Source of the DNA: Onchocerca lupi
Taxonomy: Eukaryota > Nematoda > Chromadorea > Rhabditida > Onchocercidae
Direction: 5' to 3'
NCBI GenBank assembly: GCA_028564675.1
Contig: JAOVVO010000331.1
Span: 21,009 to 85,008 of the forward strand
DNA: 64,000 nucleotides
The stretch's first letter is position 1, and every line of letters begins with the position of its first letter. A program made the translations under genes and the position numbers. Of this stretch, positions 50,753 to 63,928 are shown one piece after another. The notes beneath the pieces were generated by a model that worked only from the letters and a program-made list of their open reading frames with translations, had not been told where the DNA came from and did no database searches.

Positions 50753-52157
50753 GACTTATCATTGATTAATTGATAATTTTTTTGCCATAATTAATCAACT
50801 CTCAATTTTCCACTAACATCACTTTACAAAGAATATTAGATCGATATTGATATGCTTGTTGAATTTGAATTTTGAATATTTTTTTTGCCATTTAATTGAA
50901 TTAATAGTTGTAACAGAATTGAATCATTTCTTTCATAATTTTAATAAAAATCGATTTTATCCATTACTATTTCTGAATATTTACAATGCAAGAAATTTAG
51001 AGGAATATATAATATCCGAAAATATCTTTTTTTTTTTTTTTTTTTTTTTGTTTTAGCATCTAATAGCAAAGGTAAAATAACTTATCAAACATATTTAATA
51101 CCGATATTGCACTAAGTAATGTTTTTTTTTTTGTCAAGAAAATGTAAATACATTGATAGAAAATATTTATTAGCAACATTTAAACTAAAATAACATAAAC
51201 CATGTAATTAATATATAGATTTCAGAATTATAGCTCATATTTTTTTCAAAAATTATCTACAATCTTCTTCGTTTACAATAAATCAATTTTAAAATTAAGA
51301 ATAAAATGAAGTAAGACGAATTTTGCAACAATTTAACAATATAATTTTCCATTAATAATAAAAAAGAAAAGTGCATAATATTTAACAATATGTTTGCAAT
51401 TAATAACGAAAAAGAAATAATGCAAACAAACAGACATATTAATACTTTGATTTCTGAATTCAGAAATTAATACTTTTGATTTCCGATATTAATACGTTGA
51501 AAATATTAATACTTTGATTTCCAATTTTTTTTTTTTGCTACTTTTTTCTCAAATAAAACAAAAATTACATAACAGTTATTCTGTTATGTAAAATATTATA
51601 AGAATAAAACTATAGGAAAAAAAAAACAAAAAGGAGAAAAAATATATTATTGAATAAAAAGGTGGAAAAAAATTGGTAGTTATTTGATAAGATAAAAAAA
51701 ATTTTTACTTTTTTTGTAAAAAAAAAAAAAATTTTACAAAAAAAAAAAAATTTTTGCTAAAAAAAATTTCACAAATTTTACTCTATATACTTTGGATATT
51801 GTTACTATTTAGTGATACTTTTATTTCCATTATAATTATTTCTAAAATTCTTGCCATACTAATTTTATTGTTTGATACATTCATGATTATATGATATTAT
51901 AAAACAATTTATTTTAGAAGCCAATAATTTAATAATAAAATTGAAAATTAATAATTTAATAATAAAACTGAAATTTTATAATGTGATATTATCTAATTTA
52001 TAAATTAAATATCTGATATATTTCTAATAAAAATTTCAATTTTATAATAAAACAGTGCTGATCTTTTTTCTCCCATTTAATTATTTTATTTTTATTTTTC
52101 TTATTTTTTTTTCGTTTTCTCTTTTGATAATTTGAATTATTAAATAATATATTATTG

Positions 52158-52188
<31 letters not shown>

Positions 52189-52440
52189 AAGAAACAACAG
52201 ATAAAACGATATAATTAATCATTTAAAAATACTATTTTAATATTTGTTTAAAATACTACTTTTAATTTCTTATCTTTTCTAGTAATGATAATAAAAAGAT
52301 TAGGCTAATTTTTTTTTATCACTGATTATTATAAAATTTATTATTATCATTGATTTAATATCTATTCATGATACACTTAATTTTTAGCAATAACATATAA
52401 TTTCAAAATTTTTCAAAAAAAAAAAAAAAAAATTTAAATT
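50753..52440. other. Convergent intergenic region
   Basis: ESCO and the Ly6-like gene end towards each other here. The 1.7 kb is AT-rich with long T and A runs and short direct repeats around 51430-51530 (ATTAATACTTTGATTTC words). No gene is seen. Confidence 0.65.
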
Positions 52441-52727
52441 TCAAGAATAGAAAATGGAAAATAATTTCAAACAAAGCATTATTATAATAAAATATCTAGA
52501 ACTTCTTATAATATTAGACGATGCTAAATTTGATATGCTAATATCTTTCTTAATTTCTTGAACCATTTGATCTGGATTGATAACATGAGTTATCAAATTA
52601 TCATCCGATTGATCTTTTTTAATTTCTTCCTCATTAGCATCATAAAAATGAGTATTTTGACCGAAAATATGTTTCGTTGTTGTATAATTAATAGTTGATA
52701 GTTGATGATATTCATTATCAGATGATA

Positions 52728-52762
<35 letters not shown>

Positions 52763-55461
52763 AGCGTTGATCCAATTGGTTCTCGTAATGATAATTCTAA
52801 TACATCTTTATAATCAGAATTTTCCATTTCTATTGGAATCAAATCTAAAAAAAAAAAAAAAGAAAAAAAATAGTGATAAAATAAAAATAGTGATGATAGT
52901 GATAAATTTTGATAAAAAATTGAACTGAAGAAAAAAATTCAAAAATTTACTGAATAAGAAAAAGGATAGAACATATATTGAATAAAATAATTAAATAATC
53001 AAAAAAAAATATAATCAATAATAAATTCATTTTTTTTTTTCAGGTTAATAATGATAATAATTGTCGATTGTTAGATAGAAATATTTGACAATTATTATCG
53101 TTATTAACCTAAAAAAAAAAAAAAAAAAAGAATAAATTTAATGTTGATTATATTTTTTTTGATCATTTTTAATTATTTTATAATATATATTCTCTTGCTA
53201 ATAAAAAAAAGAAGAAAAAAAACGAAAAATCATAAATTTAAAATTGGGAAATGAATTCAACTTATCTTGAGAGTAAATAAAACTACAGAAAAAAAAAGAA
53301 GTTTTTTTTTTTCAATTTCATCTTAGATGATTTTAAATTTACGTTTGTTGAAAAAATCGTGATAATGATCGTTCGAAGATATTTTCATGAAAAAAATATG
53401 CATAGTAATTATAATATATGTATGAAAATTATACACGATTTGTTACAAACAAAAAAAAAAAATCTATTTAATTTTAATTATTTCGATTATTTAAAAGAAC
53501 AAAAATTGAAAATTGAATTTCAAATATTCTAAAATTCATTTAAATAAAAGGAGATTTAATCTTATCATCATAGTTTTTTTTTTTTGATAATTATTATTTA
53601 TTGTAATTAAATTAAATAAATTATGAAATAGATAATAACAAATAATCTTAAATTAATTAGTTAAAATTAATTTATTAATTTTGTTTATTTCGTTTCAATC
53701 AATTTAATATTCATTTTGATATATGTACTTGATTGATTTATTTATTTGCTGAATATTTAGTAATTAATTAGTAATTAATTAATTGCCAACCTTGCGATAA
53801 TGAATCATCAGCAATTACATTTTTATGATCGTCCAAATTTAATAAATCAAACTTGAAATCAGGTTCATTTTCATTCGTATAATCATAATCAATCAATGGA
53901 TTATAATTGATCATTGATGCATTTATAAGCGGTAAATCATCTTAAATTTTAATTTTTTTTTTTTTTTTCAATGAAACATTTTTAAAAATGTTTAAAAATT
54001 TCGTTATAAATTTTAACTAAATAATTTAATTATAGCTAAAATGCTATAAGTAATTATTACATTATTAATTAAACAATTAATTAATTAATTAACCTTGTAA
54101 TGGAATACGTCGATCACGTAATTTATTGCAAAAATTTTGCGAACATATACAATGTTTTCCTTTTCCATCTTGTTCCATCCAACATTTTGTATCATTAATT
54201 TTATTTTGTTTATAATAATGATTTGGAAGATTTAATAAGCAAAATGCTGTTGTTAGCAACATATCTTCACCTTCATCTAAAAAGAAATAATTTTATAGTT
54301 TATAGAAATTATTAGAAATTTTGAAAGGAAAGAAAAAAATTGAAAGAATTTTTTTTTTTGCTGGAAATTTTATTTTTTTTTTTTTATTTATGATATTTAA
54401 ATATTACCCAATAGGAATTTTTGATGATATTTAAATGTTACATATAAAAAAAGAGATTTGAAGTAATTAATTAATTAATTAAATTATATCGTTATAAGAA
54501 TTTTCAATGGAATATATCATATTATTATTTCGTCTTTTGTTTTTTTGCGAAATATTATTTAAATAATAAATTAATTAAATAAGTTAAAATGAAATTAGTC
54601 ATTTGAATATAAACAATTGGAAGATTTTAATAATCAAAATTTTGCATAATAATCAAATTTGATTACTTAAATAATTAATAAGTAAAGCAAAATTAATTTA
54701 TTTGAATGTAGTAAACAAACTAGAAAAATATGGCAATCAAAATTTATTTAAACAAACAAGTAAACAAATAAATGATTTGAATGTAAACAAAATTGAAATA
54801 ATTTTGATAAACAAAATTTTTATAATAAGCATTTCTTTAGTTATCAAAATTTAATTATTATTTACATAATTAATGAATAAAATAAAATCAGTTATTTTGG
54901 ATGTAAACAAACCAGGATAATTTAGCAATCAAAAAATTTATATAAATAATAAGCATCTTTTTAAAAATTTCAATTTGATTACTTGAAAAAATAAATAATT
55001 TGAATATAAATAACTTCGAATAATTTAATAATCAAAACTTATATAATAAATATTTCTTATTGTTCAATTTGATCACTTCAAAATAATTAATAAGTAAAAG
55101 CGAAATTAATTATTTGATTTTATAAACAAACTTAAAGATAATTTGTCAATTAAAAAACTTCTATAATAAGCATATTTCATTCTTTAATTTGTAAATGAAC
55201 AAACAAGTAAACAACATTCCAGCTTCAAATAAACAAGTAAACAATATCCCAACTAAATAAACAAACAAGTAAACAAATAAATAATTTAATCGTAAACAAA
55301 AAAAAAAAAAAAAAAAACTTACATAATAAGCATGCTTCACCGGTACAATTCTTTGATTTTATGCATTTTTCATTTGATGGTCCAGTATCATAACAATCAT
55401 AGCAGAATAATGATTGCGAATAACGATTTAAGAATAAAATGATAAATCCAAGTTGTTTCAT
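52441..55461 (-). CDS. Secreted Ly6/uPAR-like protein, probably GPI-anchored
   Basis: Exons: 55461-55323, 54276-54094, 53940-53791, 52844-52441; 291 residues with all phases consistent. Residues 1-18 (MKQLGFIILFL and on) form a signal peptide. A cysteine-rich domain follows: FCYDCYDTG, NEKCIKSKNCTGEACLL, an intron, then TAFCLLNL, KCWMEQDGKGKHCICSQNFC. The CxxC start and the final C-x-C-x4-C-N (CICSQNFCN) are the hallmarks of three-finger Ly6/uPAR/ODR-2-like domains. The second half is a low-complexity acidic stalk with a run of 11 serines, ending in SSRYFIIIMLCLKLFSIFYS, a hydrophobic terminus with no charged tail, as in GPI-attachment signals. The specific family member is not recognised. 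Small single-domain Ly6-like proteins are common in nematodes, but the long stalk is unusual. Confidence 0.78.
52722..52765. repeat. GAT/TCA trinucleotide microsatellite inside a coding exon
   Basis: About a dozen GAT triplets on the plus strand encode the poly-serine run of the Ly6-like protein on the minus strand, all with the TCA/TCG-type serine codon. Length polymorphism would change the protein stalk. Confidence 0.9.
53001..53160. repeat. Long foldback hairpin in intron 3 of the Ly6-like gene
   Basis: Inner arms 53042-53065 and 53087-53110 are reverse complements at 23 of 24 positions around a 21-base loop. The pairing continues outward with a few mismatches and length differences in the A/T runs (53001-53041 against 53111-53160), for arms of about 65 bases. 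Confidence 0.93.
54595..55290. repeat. Diverged tandem repeats filling intron 1 of the Ly6-like gene
   Basis: Units of about 100-120 bases recur with the order AATTAATAAGTAAA, ATTATTTGAATGTAAACAAAC, AATTT-GCAATCAAAA, TATAATAAGCAT. A tighter AAACAAGTAAACAA repeat lies at 55196-55280. Divergence is high, so this is an old expansion. Confidence 0.7.
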
Positions 55462-57871
55462 TTTTTTAAATTTTAAAATTCCAACTTTTTTTTTTGCTTC
55501 CTTGTTTCTTGATCTTTTTATTTATTCTAAAAAATTTTCCACTTTTTTTTTTTTATGCAAATTTTCCGGGAATTAAAAATGACAATTTCCGGAATTTAAA
55601 AAAAAAAAAAAAGAAATGACTAATTCCGTTAGTCATTCTTTTTTTTTTTTTAAACAAATAAATTATTCGGAATTAATCGATAATTATTAAGTAAAATAAT
55701 ATATTTATATGTATTATTTTACTTAATTACTTATTTTTACTTAATTACTTACTTATTTTGCTTTTTTTTTTTTCATTTTCTTACCTTTATTTTTCTTACT
55801 TTTATTTATTTACTTACTTATTTTATTTAAATTTCTTTTTTCTTTTTTTTTTTTACTCTTACCATTTTATCTTTTTCCCCTTACTATCATCATTATTTTT
55901 CGATTTAATTTTCTCAAAAAAAAAAAAAAGTAAAGGAAGAAATTTCAAGAAAAAAAAAAAAAGAAAAGAAAAACGAAAGAAACAAGATTTAACAAATTAC
56001 ATATTTAAAAATAAATCATATTTCAAATTTGTACAATTCAAATTTTCAATTTTACTTCAGAGTTAAAAATAATGGAATCAACCAGAATTGACTATATTTA
56101 ACAATGATTCAACTTGAAAAATAAAAAATTTTTTAAAATAAAAAAATCAAAAAATTTAAAAATAGAAAAATCATTTATGATTCATGATTTTTTTTATTCA
56201 TCTATCTCCTTCTCTTTCATCATCAATTTTAGAAATGGTTTTGCATTATATTTCAAAAAATTTTGAAATTAATTGAAAAATTCTTGTTTTTGCAAGAAAC
56301 AACGATTTATAACAAAAAAAAAAAAAAAAAAAAAGTTTAAAATATAAAATTCATTGATTCATTTTTATGCAAAAAAAAAAAAAAAAAAAGGAAAAAGAAA
56401 GAAAAAAGAATTAAAAAATATGAAATTGTAATGGATTAAAATTTATTAAAATTAGTAAAATATTTGCAACGAATAATTTAATTTCATAAATAAATACAAA
56501 AAAAAAAAGAAAAAAAAAACAAAATGGAAAAACAAATAAAAATTCAAATAAATAAAAAATGAATAACTGAAAAAAAAAAAATTTCATATTTAAATAAACG
56601 AATGCATTTGTTTTTGCGAATGATAAAAATTGAAATAACATTATTTGCATATAAAATTAGAATTATGAAAAAAAATTGTAGTATTATTAATTTTTTATTA
56701 AATTTTCGAAAATACAATTTTGATCTCTCTAAAAGCAATTCCTATCAATTCTTTTCATTTCCTATTTATTATTTCATATTTGCATGATTTTAATCAAAAT
56801 TAAAACAATATTAATTGCATGAACAATTAAAAAATTTGAGAAATCGAAATATTGCATTTTGCATGAGGAATTTTTTTTTTTCGAAGAAAAAATATGAAAT
56901 ATGAAAAAAAACGAGTAGGAAAATGATTAATAAGTAATTAAATAAGTAATTAAATAATGATTAATTAGGTAAACATGAGAAATGCACGATTTTTCTTTTT
57001 TCATATTTTTATGTTGAAATGTCTCTTTCTTTTTTCCAACAAACTATCGAAAAATAATCGATAATCTAAAATGGTTGAATCAAAAATTTAATTTTAGAAG
57101 TTATTGGAATTGTAAAAGCAAAAAACTGAAATATTTGAAAATAAAATACTAATTAAAGCTTGAAAAATATCATAATTCGTAAAACTTTAAATTCATGAAA
57201 AATAAATTTTTTTTTTTTAAAATTTAACGAGAAATAAAAAAACAAAAAAAAAAAAAATGAGTAAGTAAAAATTAATTAAAGGCAATAGAATAATTACAGA
57301 AGCTAAAAAAAAAATCCAATATTCGTATGAGTTAATTTAATGTAAAATTGAAAATTTTAAAAATTAACGAAAAATAAAAAAAAAACAAAAAATGAATAAA
57401 TGGAAAATTAATTTTAAAAAAAAACGAATAATTATAAAAATATAATGAATTCAAAAAATAATTATAAAAATTTATTAAAATTATACAAATATAAATTGAA
57501 ATAGAAAAAAAAAAAAGAAGAAGAGAAATAGCAATTAATGTTTTATCAATTCAAAAGTTTGAAATAGCAATTAAAGTTTATCAATTAATTAAATAAACAA
57601 AAATTGGAAATAAAAATAAACATTTCTCGTCTCATAAATTGATTAAACAAATGTAGAAATTGATGATAAGCATTTGTTAATAAAACAAAAATATCATCCA
57701 AAATAAACAAATGTTAAAATATATTTTTTGGAGTTTACTTTTTTCATCAAAACAGACAAATTATCAAATTTCCAATTTATTTTTTTTTTTTTTCAAATGA
57801 AATAGTTTTGTCAAAAAATGAAAAAAATATTTCAAATCTAATCAAAATAACTCAAATAATAAAGAAAAAAA

Positions 57872-58046
57872 GAAAAATTTAAAAATTTATTATTGAAAAA
57901 TAGAAATTTGCAAAATTAATTAATACAATAATTAATATTTGGAAATATTTTGTTCTTGAAAAATAAAAACGAAAAATTTACAAATTTATTATTGAAAAAT
58001 AGAAATTTGCAAAATTAATTAATACAATAATTAATATTTGGAAATA
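57872..58046. repeat. 76-bp direct repeat with 99-bp period
   Basis: 57872-57947 and 57971-58046 are identical except for one base. They begin GAAAAATTTA and end TTTGGAAATA. Confidence 0.95.
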
Positions 58047-60854
58047 ATTTTTTGTTAAATTTAAGCTTATAGATGATAAATTTAAGCCTTTATTTCCTGA
58101 CTATTAATAATTTAAATAATAAAGATAAGAAAACAAAAAAGAAAATGATAATGATAATTATCAATTTATCTTAGAGATAAATTTTGATCTAAAATTAATT
58201 AGTTTCTAATTAGTACGAAAAATATTTTTCGGCTAAATTTAATTCATTTTGATCACATTTTGATGATAAATTTAATCAATTATATGAAAGATTTATTATC
58301 AAACATTTGTTGATGATTTATAATATATATATATATATATATATAAATATTACATTACACTACATATATTATTTAGCAAATAAAATGCTGCACATTTTGC
58401 AATCTTTTGAATTAAATAACAATTTAATTAAATAATAATTTAAATAAAATGGAAATGAATAATTGAAATTTTCAAATTTTAGTAATTGAATTTTTCAAAG
58501 TTTTCAAATCAAATTTAACAAAAAAATCATTAATATGTTATTTGTTTTTTAATTTTTATTCTAATTTTAAACTACAAAAATTGACAATTTTTTCGTCATC
58601 ATTTCTGTGTCAATTTCAAGCGCCTAACAAGTTGAAATTTTTCATTCGTTTTTTTTTTTTTTTTAAATTTAATTGAAAAAAAAATTGAAAAATAAAAAAA
58701 AACTTTTCTTCAAAAAATTTTTTTCACTTATTTGTTCGATTGAAAATATTGATTTGTGGAATAAATGAAAAAAAAAAAAAAAAAAGGCAAAAATGGAAGC
58801 AAAAATGATGAAGATAAAATGATAAAATGAATGGCAAAATAATTGTCAAAAAAAAAAAAAAAAAGGAAAAAAAAAGAAAGGAAATTTTATTAGAAAAGAA
58901 TAAAACCAGTTTATTAAATTAAGAATTAATTTAATTTCAATAATGCCTATTAAATCAAAAATTAATTCTAATAATACTTACTAATTAAATTAAATTTAAA
59001 AAAAAAAAAAAAAACTGACTTTAATGATATAGAAATATTGGGATTAAAAATTAAAAATTTTAATGATATCTAGTAAAACTGATAATAATTTTAATAATAC
59101 TCATTAAATTCTTAAAAAAAAAAAAAAAATTAATGATTTTAATGATACTTATTTTATTGGAAATTAATGTTAATAATACACATTAAACTGAAAATTAATT
59201 TTTCACATACAATTTTTTTTTTTACTAGAATTGAAAAAAAAAAAATTGATGTTAATAATAATTTTTAAATTAAAAATTAATTTTAATTGATACTTATTAG
59301 ATAAGAAAAGAATTTTAACGATACTTATTAGAAATGAAAAAAAAAAAAAAAAAAAAAATTCCTGAGCTATCATTACAATTTATTATCATCAATTTTTTAA
59401 TTCAAATATTTCTGTCGAAAGATTAAAAAATTGATAATATTTCAAACATTATGTCAGGAAAAATTTATGAAACAAAATTTGATGTATTTTAAACTGGAAT
59501 TTGATAAATCAAAAATACAAATTAATAATCATTTCCTTGTTGTCAAATACTTTTTTTTTTTTTTTTTTTTTTGATATATTTGAAGAAAAAATTTTATTTT
59601 ACATATTGAAAAAGAAAATTTAGAGTTAGATTAAAAATATCTGCTAATTATAAAAATTAAAATTTAGATTGAAATAATTAAGAAATTAAAGGATAGATTA
59701 TAATATTTGTTAATTGTAAAATTAAAAATTCAATTAAAATAATTGTAAAATTAAAAATTAGATTAAAATATTTGCAAAATTCTAATTAATAAATTTAAAT
59801 CTTGTTTTTTTCTTTTTTTTTTTTTGCTCAATTAAAAATTAAATAAGCAAAAGTTAATGAATAAGATCAATAAGAGGTCAAAATGAGAGAAAAAAAAAAG
59901 ATGAAAAATTAATGAAATGAATTAAGAATAAAATATAAATTAATTAATTATTATGTTTTTTTCTCTCCCTCTCTCACTCTTTCATTTCATTTCTTTATTG
60001 ATTACAAGAATTTTTCACTTCTTTTTTTTTTTTTTCTAAATTTAGCGGACATTTTTTTTTTTTGAAATTAATTGTATTAGAGCACAAAATAATTGGTTTT
60101 AATGAACTTTCCAAGAAAAAAAGAAAAAAAAAAAAGAAAAAAAAAAAAAGAAATGCTAAAAGTTTAAAATTAAAAATGAAGAAATTAATGAATGAATTTA
60201 CAAAATTTTACAATAAATAATAATAAAGTTAAAGTTGAAATGAAAAAAAAAAGAAAAAGAAAAATGAGTCATGCAAAATTAATCAATAAAATTGATTTAA
60301 AAATTATGAGAAAATATGCAAAAAAGTTATATTAATATTTCTAGGGAAAGTGAACTTTTAAGTAATTGATTTCTTATTCCAATATTTTGATATTTGGTCA
60401 TTAGAATCAAAAATTTTGGAATTTAATTTTGAAACTTAATTTAAAATCTAGTTCAAATTCATTCATTCACACATAAGTTACTAGCAAATTTATCAATAAT
60501 TCTTTTTTTTTTTGTTTATTCTAAAATTTTTAAATATCTAAATTTATATTTAAATATATAATTATGATTATATTTTGTATTATTTGATAGTTATTTGCAA
60601 TTTTCAATTTTCGGCTGATAACAAAGATTTCTCTAAATTATACCAATAAATTTTATTTCAATTCTTCCGCATTGAATTTAACTAAATAACTAGTTAGCAA
60701 AGGAAATCGTAAAAATTTTGAATTCTACAACTTCTGAAAAGCAATTTAAAATCTAGTTTAAATTCATAAAATATTAAAAATTATATTTCAAATAACAAAC
60801 ATAATTAAATGATTGTATAATATAGATGAATGAGAAGAGTTGAAATTTTTTTTT

Positions 60855-61400
60855 TTTTTTTGATCAAAATGATATAAATGATATATGTAAGTATCATAAA
60901 TAATCAAAAATTATTGAATTTCAAATTCTAAATTCAATTAAACTATTAGATTTAAAAATTCAAAAAAAAAGAGAAAAAACGAAAAAATACAGTTTGCAAA
61001 GAAATTTGAAGCGAACAAAGTGATATAAATGATATGAAATGATTAAAATGATATAAATGATATGTATAAATGTCAAAAATAATCAAAAATTGTCAAATTT
61101 GAATTCCAAATTCCAAGTTTCGATTAAATTATAAGTTAATAAAATGAAAAAGAAAAAATGGTTTGAATTGAAATTTGAATTGATCAAAGTGATGTAAACG
61201 ATATGAATAAGTGTTGCAAATAATTAAAAGTTGCTGAATTTCAATTTCAAAAACCTGAATTCGATTAAATTATCAACAAATATATAAAAAAAAAAAAAAA
61301 ATATGGTTCGAATTAAGATTTCAACTTATCAAAGTGATGTAAACGACATATTTATATATAGTGATACAAATGATATAAATCGGTCAAAGTGATGTAAAAT
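60855..61400. repeat. Diverged tandem repeat of about 150-170 bp
   Basis: At least four units each start with TCAAA(A/G)TGAT(A/G)TAAA(T/C)GA, continue with AATAATCAAAAATT and AATTTCAA(A/T)TTC words, then an A-rich part. Starts lie near 60860, 61013, 61183 and 61333, with a partial unit near 61383. Confidence 0.75.
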
Positions 61401-61619
61401 AAACGAATTGATCAGAGGCATTAACGATGAGAAGTAGTAGGAGTAGTTTGGTTTGTTTTTCTCTATCAATAATATGAAGATGAAACATTATCTACTCATT
61501 CATCAGCAGAGCACACATTTACTGAAATGACTTTCATTCATTGAACAAACAAGAAAGAAAAAGAAAAAAAAAAAAAAAAAAAAGGAAAATTTTAAAGAAA
61601 ATAAAAACAAGAGACGCTA

Positions 61620-61745
61620 TTGCTAAGGCTATATAAATCGATTATCATCGTAAAAAATAAACTTTGTGTAAATATCTCTTCTGCTTTCTCTCTCTCTCTC
61701 TCTTTCTCTTTCCCTCTCTCTCTCTCTCTCTTTCCTTTCTCAAAT
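61620..61745 (+). promoter_or_regulatory. TATA-like site followed by a CT-rich microsatellite
   Basis: GCTATATAAATCG at about 61627-61639 is followed at 61684-61741 by an almost pure CT tract. Together with the preceding 61420-61560 segment, which has more mixed base composition, this could be a promoter. No gene start is seen on either side. Confidence 0.25.
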
Positions 61746-62667
61746 AGATACATAACATGCCATGAAAGGTCAAATTATTTACAGGAATTATGTAATGGTT
61801 ACTTGAAAATTAATAAAATCAAATTATTAATGAATATTGAAATTGTTAATTTTTTAAAAATTAGCAATTTTAAATTATGAAATATGTTGGCTTTTTAAAA
61901 ATTAATAAAATTAACGATTAATGAAAATTGAATTTTTAAAAATTAGCAAATTTAAATTATGAATTGTAGACTTTCGATGAATTAAGCAAATTCAAATTAT
62001 AAAGGAAGTTTAATGGTTAAAAAGTTTATCTAAAAAAATGATTGAAATTTTTCTCGAAAATTTTTCAAATAGCTCTAATTTAGACGAAATAAATTTTGAA
62101 AAAAAAAAGATGAATAAAATTTTGATATAATTAATTGAATAAAATAATTTAAGTATTTGCATTTTAGATAAATTATTCATAATGGCAATGATGATGATAA
62201 TTTTTTCATTTTTTAATAATAAATTTTAAAATTAAATTTTAAAAACAAAAAATTTGATCAAAAAAATTATTGCTATATGTAAAAGTGGATGATATTCATA
62301 ATGATATTATGATGATAATTTTCATAATTTGATTAAAATTGGAAACAAAAAAATTTGATTGTAATTTTTTATAATTTTATTTAAAATATTTCATATATTG
62401 TTGTAATGATTCGAAATTCAACAAAAGTTTAGCTTTATAATGTTATCTCATTTGAATTATTCATTTTAAATTGTATATTTGATATGTTAAAATGTTATCA
62501 CAAGATTACATATTGATTGATAAGTTTAAAAATATGAATTAAAGAAGTTGATGATGAAAAAATTTGATGATATAATTATAAAAATGAAGATTTGAAAAAA
62601 AAAAAAAAGAATATTTATCATGTTTATTTCTTGTTTATTATATTTATCTATTTAAATTTTCATCATA

Positions 62668-62830
62668 ATCAATCATTTGCACTCATTATTAAATGATATA
62701 GTGATAATTTATAGTGACATTATGACTAATTAATCATTTAAATTCATTATTAAATTATAATTTATTATGATATTATGATTAATTAATCATTTGCATTCAT
62801 TATTAAGTGATAATTTGTAGTGATATGATG
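62668..62830. repeat. Three diverged copies of a roughly 55-60 bp repeat
   Basis: Copies near 62670, 62731 and 62784 share AATCATTTGCATTCATTATTA (or a close variant), followed by ATGATAATTTATAGTGA-like sequence. Confidence 0.8.
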
Positions 62831-63885
62831 ATTTATGCATTGTATTAAAGTAGCAAAAATTGATCAAAATGAAGGAAATTTTTTTCATTTTCATGGAATA
62901 AATAATAAATATTTTTTTTTTATTTAATTACCAAAAAAAATTTAATTAATACAATGAATTAATTAATTATTTCTTAAAGCACATAGGATAGTAGATATTA
63001 CTATCTAAATCAGCAATTATTAGTAATGTATTATTCTGAATAGAAATGTAAAAACATAAAATATATCATAATTGAAATAATTTCTTGAAGTTATTAATTA
63101 CATCATTATGATTTCATTGATTACCTAATCAATGAAAGATCGATGATAATTAGTTAAAATGATAAATAGTTGGCATGATTCATTTCCAAAATTGATAAAA
63201 ACTAATTAACTTAATTATACTAATTAAATTATAACTTGCTACATCATAAAAATGATGAATAATATCGATAATTTTTTTTTTTAGTATCGTTCGAAAATTC
63301 AACGAATTGCTAATACTAATATGATCATGTTATGATAAGTTTATTTTAAAATAGTTATGATAAGTTTGTTTTGAAATATTCAAAAATTTGTTTGATAATA
63401 TGAAAAATTTGAGCATTAATTAATTTTATAATGTTAAAATTTAAGGATTAATTTTAATTTTTATAATAAAAGAGGTTGAAAGATTGATTAGATGATATGA
63501 TATAATGATTTAGTTTTATTTTCTGTAAGAATTTAAATTTAATTTGATGACATAAAGATTTGAGCATTAATTTGATCAAATTTAACAATCATAAGATTGA
63601 ATGCATTTAAATTTTTTTAATTTTTAAAATTTTTTTTTGAAAAAAAAAAATAAATAAATAAATAAATAAAGATATATGAAGAAGTTAGAATAATTTAACA
63701 TTCTTTTTTCTTCCTTTTCTTTTTTTTTTTCTTGAACGAATATAATGAATGAAAATTTTTATGAAATATTCGAAAAATGAAAATTGGTTTGAGAAATTTT
63801 CATCCAACTTCTATTTCTCTCATTCACATCAATTATTTTCTTTTTTATCGAATATTTCATGTGAAAATTATTGTTCTCCAATTAT

Positions 63886-63928
63886 AAATAATAACAATAA
63901 TAAAAATAATAATGATAATAATAATAAT

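Noticed and set aside
52593..52928. Frames rich in His or Met runs
   Set aside because: They are the other reading frames of the GAT microsatellite that encodes the serine run of the Ly6-like protein.
55758..56787. Several Phe/Lys-rich open frames
   Set aside because: They consist of translated T and A homopolymers with no splice context or similarity.
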